Of a stretch of DNA of 64,000 bases, positions 59,937 through 64,000 are shown in pieces. Position numbers and translations under genes: made by a program. Under the pieces are notes generated by a model that saw only the letters and a list, made by a program, of their open reading frames with translations, searched no databases and had not been told where the DNA came from. Location: contig DHHJ01000012.1 of the NCBI GenBank assembly GCA_002403205.1, positions 50,441 through 114,440 on the forward strand. The letters run 5' to 3'. Within the stretch, counting starts at the first letter, position 1. The number at the start of each line of letters is the position of its first letter. This stretch comes from Anaerolineaceae bacterium UBA4775. Its GTDB lineage: Bacteria; Chloroflexota; Anaerolineae; Anaerolineales; Anaerolineaceae.

Positions 59937-60797
59937 TCACCATTGGCGTTTTGCCCGGGCGCGGGAGCGGATGATCGAAGCGATCAGGTTCATCCCCAAC
60001 ACGAACACCAGCAAAACCAGGGCGGTGCCGAACTGGATCTGGATGGGCATGCCCGGCACCTGGGTGGAGATCACAAACAGGTGGTAGGGCAGGGCCATGG
60101 TCGCATCGGTGAGGGATGTGGGCAGTTGCGGCAGGAAAAACGCTGCCCCGGTGAACATGATCGGTGCGGTTTCGCCTGCCGCGCGTTCCAGGCCGAGGAT
60201 CACGCCAGTGAGGATGCCCGGCATGGCTTCCGGCAGCACGATCTTGCGAATCGTCTGCCAGCGTGTGCCTCCCAGGGAGATGCTGACCACCCGGAAGGAT
60301 TGGGGCACGGTGCGCAGGGCCTCTTCTGCTGTGCTGATGATCACCGGCAGGGTCATGATCGCCAGGGTCATTGAGGCTGCCAGGATGCTGGTGCCCAGCT
60401 GGAGAAAGAGCACAAACAAGCCCAAACCAAACAGCCCGTAAACCACAGAGGGGATGCCGGAGAGGTTGGTGATCGCGATCCTGATGATGCGCGTCATCTG
60501 GTTGTCGGGGGCGTATTCTGACAGGAAGATGGCTGCCCCCAGCCCCAGGGGCACAGCCAGGGCTGCGGTACCCAGGGTCAGGTAAAAGGTGCCGATGATA
60601 GCCGGTAAAATACCGCCGGAACGCATGCCGTCATAGGGCATGCTGAAGATGAACTCAAATGAAATCGCACCGGCGCCCATGCTGACGATGTAAACCACGA
60701 TCAGCACAATGAAGATTACGGTGAGGCTGGCGATCAGGCTCATCGCGGCAAAAGCCAGGTTTTGAACGAGCATGCGCTGTTTGGATGAGAGTTTCAT
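59937..60797 (-). CDS. pstA: Phosphate ABC transporter permease PstA
   Basis: A 286-residue permease with six membrane helices. The family blocks are GAAIFLSEYAPDNQMTRIIR, ISNLSGIPSVVYGLFGLGLF-like ITNLSGIPSVVYGLFGLG, and the EAA loop RVVSISLGGTRWQTIRKIVLP followed by ILTGVILGLERAAGETAPI. It forms the membrane channel with PstC. ATG 60797 overlaps the pstC stop by 4 bases. Confidence 0.94.
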   Translation of the reverse strand: MKLSSKQRMLVQNLAFAAMSLIASLTVIFIVLIVVYIVSMGAGAISFEFIFSMPYDGMRSGGILPAIIGTFYLTLGTAALAVPLGLGAAIFLSEYAPDNQMTRIIRIAITNLSGIPSVVYGLFGLGLFVLFLQLGTSILAASMTLAIMTLPVIISTAEEALRTVPQSFRVVSISLGGTRWQTIRKIVLPEAMPGILTGVILGLERAAGETAPIMFTGAAFFLPQLPTSLTDATMALPYHLFVISTQVPGMPIQIQFGTALVLLVFVLGMNLIASIIRSRARAKRQW

Positions 60798-61732
60798 GAC
60801 AGGATCCGTTCTGCGCGCTTCTTGACCCGAAATACCATCGCCGAGGCGATGATATTGACGGCTAAGGAGATCAGGAACAGGATGATCCCGATCAGGAACA
60901 GCACATGATAGTGCACGCTGCCATTGGCCACCTCGCCCATCTCAGCCGCGATGGTTGCGGTCATCGTGCGGGTTGGCATGAAAATGGCGCCCAATCCCGT
61001 GGCCACAATGGGTGCATTACCGGTGACCATCATCACCGTCATGGTCTCGCCAATGGCGCGCCCGATACCGAGCATGACCGCTGTCAGCACCCCGGAGCGG
61101 GCGGCGGGGAGGGTCACCCGCCAGATGGTCTGCCATTTGGTAGCGCCGATGGCCAGGGCTGCATCGCGGTAGGAGCGGGGCACGCCATCCAGCGCATCTT
61201 CGGCAATTGAGACAATGGTGGGGATGGCAATGATCCCCAGCAGGATAGAACCGGCCAGTGCCGTCAGGCCGGTGGGCAGGTTGAATAGTTGGCGCAATTG
61301 GGGCGCCAGGGCGATGATGCCGATGAACCCCAAGACCACCGAGGGCAGTCCCGCCAGGATTTCAATGACGGGTTTGAAGATCTCCCGCATCCAGCGCGGG
61401 GCGATCTCTGCAACGAAGATGGCAGTGGCTAAACCGATGGGAACGGCAAACAGGGTCGCACCGATGGTGACCAACAAGGACCCGCTGATCAACGGCAAAA
61501 TACCGTAATACCCCTCAATGGGGTACCAGCGTGCGGAAAACAAAACATTCAGTGGCACTTCCCCCACGGCTGCCAAGCCTTCGCTCATCAGGAAATAAAA
61601 TATCATGATCACAAAGACGACCGCCGAATACCCCATGGCTTTGATAACCGCGCTGATCAGGGTTTCTACCACCTGGGAAAAGGCGGCTTTGGCGTTACGT
61701 TTTTTGGGTCCGGGGATGAGGTGTGTGTCCAT
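60794..61732 (-). CDS. pstC: Phosphate ABC transporter permease PstC
   Basis: A 312-residue permease with six membrane helices. ATAIFVAEIAPRWMREIFKP, EILAGLPSVVLGFIGI and the EAA loop DAALAIGATKWQTIWRVTLP followed by GIGRAIGETMTVMMVTGN are the PstC signature. It follows pstS by 11 bases and overlaps pstA by 4. Confidence 0.94.
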   Translation of the reverse strand: MDTHLIPGPKKRNAKAAFSQVVETLISAVIKAMGYSAVVFVIMIFYFLMSEGLAAVGEVPLNVLFSARWYPIEGYYGILPLISGSLLVTIGATLFAVPIGLATAIFVAEIAPRWMREIFKPVIEILAGLPSVVLGFIGIIALAPQLRQLFNLPTGLTALAGSILLGIIAIPTIVSIAEDALDGVPRSYRDAALAIGATKWQTIWRVTLPAARSGVLTAVMLGIGRAIGETMTVMMVTGNAPIVATGLGAIFMPTRTMTATIAAEMGEVANGSVHYHVLFLIGIILFLISLAVNIIASAMVFRVKKRAERILS

Positions 61733-61743
61733 GGATTGCTGCT

Positions 61744-62634
61744 TTAATGTGCGACGGAGACAAAACCGAGTTCTTCGACTATCTGCTGGCCGGGGTCCGT
61801 GAGGATCCAGTCAATATAGGCTTTAATGGCGCCCTGGGGCTCGCCGTTGGTGTAGGCGAACAGCTCCCGGGCAATGGGATAAGTCCCCTGGCTGACGGAT
61901 TCAATGGAGGGGATGACGATGGGTGTGTCTGGGGTGGGCTGAATTCCCAGCACCTTTACATCTGGCGTGACATAACCCAGCCCGTCGTAACCGATGGCGT
62001 TGGGGTTGTCCCTGACCTCGGCGATAATCCCCTCGGATGAGGGTAATAACAGCGTGTTGGGATGGAACAGCGCCTTGTTCTCACTTTCGCCGAGCCGCAG
62101 CACGGTTTCGAGGAAGTACACATGGGTCCCGGAGTTGGATTCCCGGGAGACCCGCACAATGGGCCGGTCTTCGCCGCCGAGTTCTGACCAATTCTCATAC
62201 TTTCCCTGGAAAATATCCGAGATCTGCTGCATGGTGAGGTGGTCGATGGGGTTGGATGGGTTGACGATCACGGCCACTGCATCGCGGGCGACGACGATCT
62301 CGTAGGGTTCGATGCCCTGGCCGAGCGCCTGGTTGACCTCTTCTGCCTTGATGCTGCGCGAGGCGTTGGCGATATCAACGGTGTTGTTGAGCAGGGCGGC
62401 GATCCCGGTGCCCGACCCCCCGCCGGTGATGGAAATGCTAATGTGTGCGTTTTCCTTCTGGTAGGCTTCAGCCCAGGCCAGGGCCAAATTGACCATGGTG
62501 TCGGAGCCTTTAACTTCGATATGGGCATTGGCCTGTTCGTTACTCGGCGAATCAGTGCCGGTGGATTGGGATACGCAGGAAACCGTAAGGAGACCTATCA
62601 GAAGGATTGAGATCAAGAATCGCAATTTGAGCAT
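61744..62634 (-). CDS. pstS: Phosphate-binding lipoprotein PstS
   Basis: A substrate-binding lipoprotein of about 296 residues. LISILLIGLLTVSC gives the signal and lipobox. The domain has VKGSDTMVNLALAWAEAY, ISITGGGSGTGIAALLNNTV (phosphate loop), SRESNSGTHVYFLETVL and AIGYDGLGYV. ATG 62634 is preferred because the longer frame from 62682 puts extra residues before the signal. A TATAAT lies only 8 bases upstream of the ATG on this strand, so the transcript could be leaderless. Confidence 0.92.
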   Translation of the reverse strand: MLKLRFLISILLIGLLTVSCVSQSTGTDSPSNEQANAHIEVKGSDTMVNLALAWAEAYQKENAHISISITGGGSGTGIAALLNNTVDIANASRSIKAEEVNQALGQGIEPYEIVVARDAVAVIVNPSNPIDHLTMQQISDIFQGKYENWSELGGEDRPIVRVSRESNSGTHVYFLETVLRLGESENKALFHPNTLLLPSSEGIIAEVRDNPNAIGYDGLGYVTPDVKVLGIQPTPDTPIVIPSIESVSQGTYPIARELFAYTNGEPQGAIKAYIDWILTDPGQQIVEELGFVSVAH

Positions 62635-62700
62635 CGTTACGATTATAGCCCAAAACCGTTTATTGCTGATGTTAAAATCCATTTAAGGTAAAATAAGCCC
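62635..62700. promoter_or_regulatory. Divergent pst promoter region
   Basis: Only 66 bases separate the preferred pstS start from the plus-strand pstB start. On the minus strand TATAAT is 8 bases before the pstS ATG; on the plus strand TAAAAT is 7 bases before the pstB ATG. The two promoters must overlap. No clear Pho-box repeat was identified. Confidence 0.5.
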
Positions 62701-63471
62701 ATGAGCGGAATGATCCCCCCGATTTTGTCGATCTCACATTTGAATGTTTACTACGGCCAGGCTTTGGCTCTGCGCGACATCAACATGTCGATCTTGCCCA
62801 ACCAGGTGACCGCGCTGATCGGCCCCTCAGGTTGCGGTAAATCCACCTTCCTGCGCTGCTTGAATCGCATGAACGACACCATCAAGGACGCCAGGGTCGA
62901 AGGAGAGGTCTTGTTTGATGGGCAGGACATTTACGAGCCCGAAACGGACCTGGCAGAATTGCGCCAGCGCATCGGGATGGTGTTCCAAAAGCCCAATCCC
63001 TTCCCGAAATCGATTTATGACAACGTGGCTTTTGGCCCGCGCGTGACCGGGATGGGCTTATCCCATGCGGAGCTGGATGCGCTGGTTGAACGCTGCCTGC
63101 ACCAGGCCGCACTGTGGGCGGATGTGGGGGGTATGCTTCACGAAGATGCCATGAACCTCTCACTGGGCCAGCAGCAGCGCCTGTGCATCGCCCGGGTCCT
63201 GGCTGTGCAGCCGGAAGTGATCCTGATGGACGAGCCTGCTTCAGCGTTGGACCCGATCGCCACCGAACATATCGAGGAATTGATCGCAACGTTGAAGCAA
63301 GATTACACGATCGTGATCGTGACCCACAATATGCAGCAGGCCGCCCGCGTGTCGGACTTTACCGGGCTGTTCTGGCTGGGAGAGCTGGTTGAGTTTTCGC
63401 CAACGCCCCTGATGTTCACCAACCCGAGGGAGCAAATTTCGGAGGATTACATCTCCGGCCGCATGGGATAG
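62701..63471 (+). CDS. pstB: Phosphate ABC transporter ATP-binding protein PstB
   Basis: A 256-residue canonical PstB. Walker A is GPSGCGKSTFLR, the Q-loop VFQKPNPFPKSIYDNVAFG, the signature LSLGQQQRLCIARVL (Leu-Ser-Leu rather than LSGGQ), Walker B VILMDEPASALDP and H-loop VTHNMQQAARVSDF. It is divergent from pstSCAB, giving the system two ATPases. phoU is not in the window. Confidence 0.93.
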   Translation: MSGMIPPILSISHLNVYYGQALALRDINMSILPNQVTALIGPSGCGKSTFLRCLNRMNDTIKDARVEGEVLFDGQDIYEPETDLAELRQRIGMVFQKPNPFPKSIYDNVAFGPRVTGMGLSHAELDALVERCLHQAALWADVGGMLHEDAMNLSLGQQQRLCIARVLAVQPEVILMDEPASALDPIATEHIEELIATLKQDYTIVIVTHNMQQAARVSDFTGLFWLGELVEFSPTPLMFTNPREQISEDYISGRMG

Positions 63472-63590
63472 AGGGGATGGTGGCCTTGGCAGGGTGTGGC
63501 TTGATGGTGCTGGTTGCATCTCACCAGCCAAGGGGTATGATTAGTTTCTGCCTTGTGGATGGCGGGGATTAATGTTAGAATCTGTATCCC

Positions 63591-63677
63591 GGAGGGATGG
63601 CCGAGTGGACTATGGCGCCTGTCTTGAAAACAGGTGTGGGTTTACGCCCACCGTGGGTTCGAATCCCTCTCCCTCCG
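63591..63677 (+). tRNA. tRNA-Ser (anticodon TGA)
   Basis: An 87-base class II tRNA. Acceptor GGAGGGA pairs with TCCCTCC, discriminator G; anticodon stem CCTGT/ACAGG with loop CTTGAAA places TGA at 63625-63627; a long variable arm (TGGG...CCCA) and the T-arm GGTTCGAATCC follow. CCA is not encoded. Confidence 0.95.
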
Positions 63678-63714
63678 CCTGAAACCAGGAGGGAAAGTTT
63701 AAATTGTGAACATT

Positions 63715-63804
63715 GGGGAGGTGCCAGAGTGGTTGATTGGGGCCGCCTGCTAAGTGGTTGTTGGGTTTAAAGCTCAACCGGGGGTTCGAATCCCCCCCTC
63801 CCCG
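63715..63804 (+). tRNA. tRNA-Ser (anticodon GCT)
   Basis: A 90-base class II tRNA. Acceptor GGGGAGG pairs with CCTCCCC, discriminator G; loop CTGCTAA places GCT at 63749-63751; a long variable arm (TTGGG...CTCAA) and GGTTCGAATCC follow. CCA is not encoded. It lies 37 bases after the first tRNA-Ser. Confidence 0.95.
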
Positions 63805-63812
63805 CTGAATCG

Positions 63813-63843
63813 ACAGGCTCGCAAATTCTCATTGCGAGCCTGT
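63813..63843 (+). terminator. Intrinsic terminator of the tRNA-Ser pair
   Basis: ACAGGCTCGCAA pairs with TTGCGAGCCTGT over 12 bp with an ATTCTCA loop, followed by TTTCT. It lies 8 bases after the second tRNA. From here to 64000 no gene is seen. Confidence 0.92.
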
Positions 63844-64000
63844 TTTCTATTAATCTGGTGGGTGACGCCTAATTGTTTAGTTTTTCTTTTCTGAGGGCTG
63901 TCAGGGGCGTAACCAACCTTCCCCGTCCTTTCCTGAAGGAGGTGAGCCGCCCGATCGGCAAATAAATCGTATTGAGGTCACGTGGGTGACTGTGTCACAT

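Overview
The window looks like chromosome from an anaerobic member of the Chloroflexota, probably class Anaerolineae. This is inferred from gene content and style, not from a marker phylogeny. The pointers are a ferredoxin-dependent 2-oxoacid oxidoreductase, a selenoprotein SelD, a mevalonate-pathway block with an archaeal-type HMG-CoA synthase, DUF951 and PrsW-like proteins, lipoproteins with Thr/Pro-rich linkers, frequent GTG/TTG starts, and GC-rich genes that usually abut or overlap.

Layout. 1-8600 is a collinear housekeeping block: the end of an R3H protein, tmk, a lipoprotein fusing a DsbA-like domain to a cyclophilin, a PrsW-like protease, plsC, DUF951, a GT28 glycolipid synthase, tsaE-tsaB-rimI and a family 4 uracil-DNA glycosylase. 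8.8-12.6 kb holds nucleotide-sugar and polysaccharide genes, with a translated 30-bp tandem repeat at the epimerase/flippase junction. 12.7-23.6 kb carries small membrane and hypothetical proteins, an interspersed-repeat cluster, htpG, a thiolase, an unknown HExxH protein, a four-subunit 2-oxoacid:ferredoxin oxidoreductase operon with a clear terminator, and a DegT aminotransferase.

23.67-29.81 kb is a foreign, more AT-rich island that I read as a degenerate chromosomal integron. A truncated intI-like gene on the minus strand faces away from an attI-like GTTGGGC site. Then come two plus-strand cassettes: a HEPN-like gene, and a complete 5mC methyltransferase + Vsr + DUF4928 nuclease set with its own promoter. 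Each cassette is followed by a copy of the same 68-bp attC core. The second copy breaks off inside a chromosomal ferredoxin-nitroreductase gene and truncates it. Older decayed cassette material lies upstream of intI.

30.3-44.4 kb returns to ordinary genes: pepT, glutaminyl cyclase, hsp20, a methyltransferase, a GAF histidine kinase, HMG-CoA reductase / HMG-CoA synthase / thiolase-like (the last without the usual catalytic Cys), galE, msrP-msrQ, a rhodanese lipoprotein, a site-2 protease and a GIY-YIG protein. 44.4-52.1 kb contains a decayed RAYT transposase, hairpin and SINE-like repeats, a CAP-LysM protein, selD with an in-frame TGA at the Sec position, a GH13 glucosidase, a truncated transglutaminase-like gene, a GT2 and xpt, with a decayed HIT gene before guaA. 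52.1-64 kb holds guaA, an envelope module (DUF3887 lipoprotein, polytopic protein, VWA-FHA protein, PP2C phosphatase, DUF3267 protein), a phosphate ABC transporter with two ATPases (one with an altered Q-loop), and two tRNA-Ser genes with a terminator.
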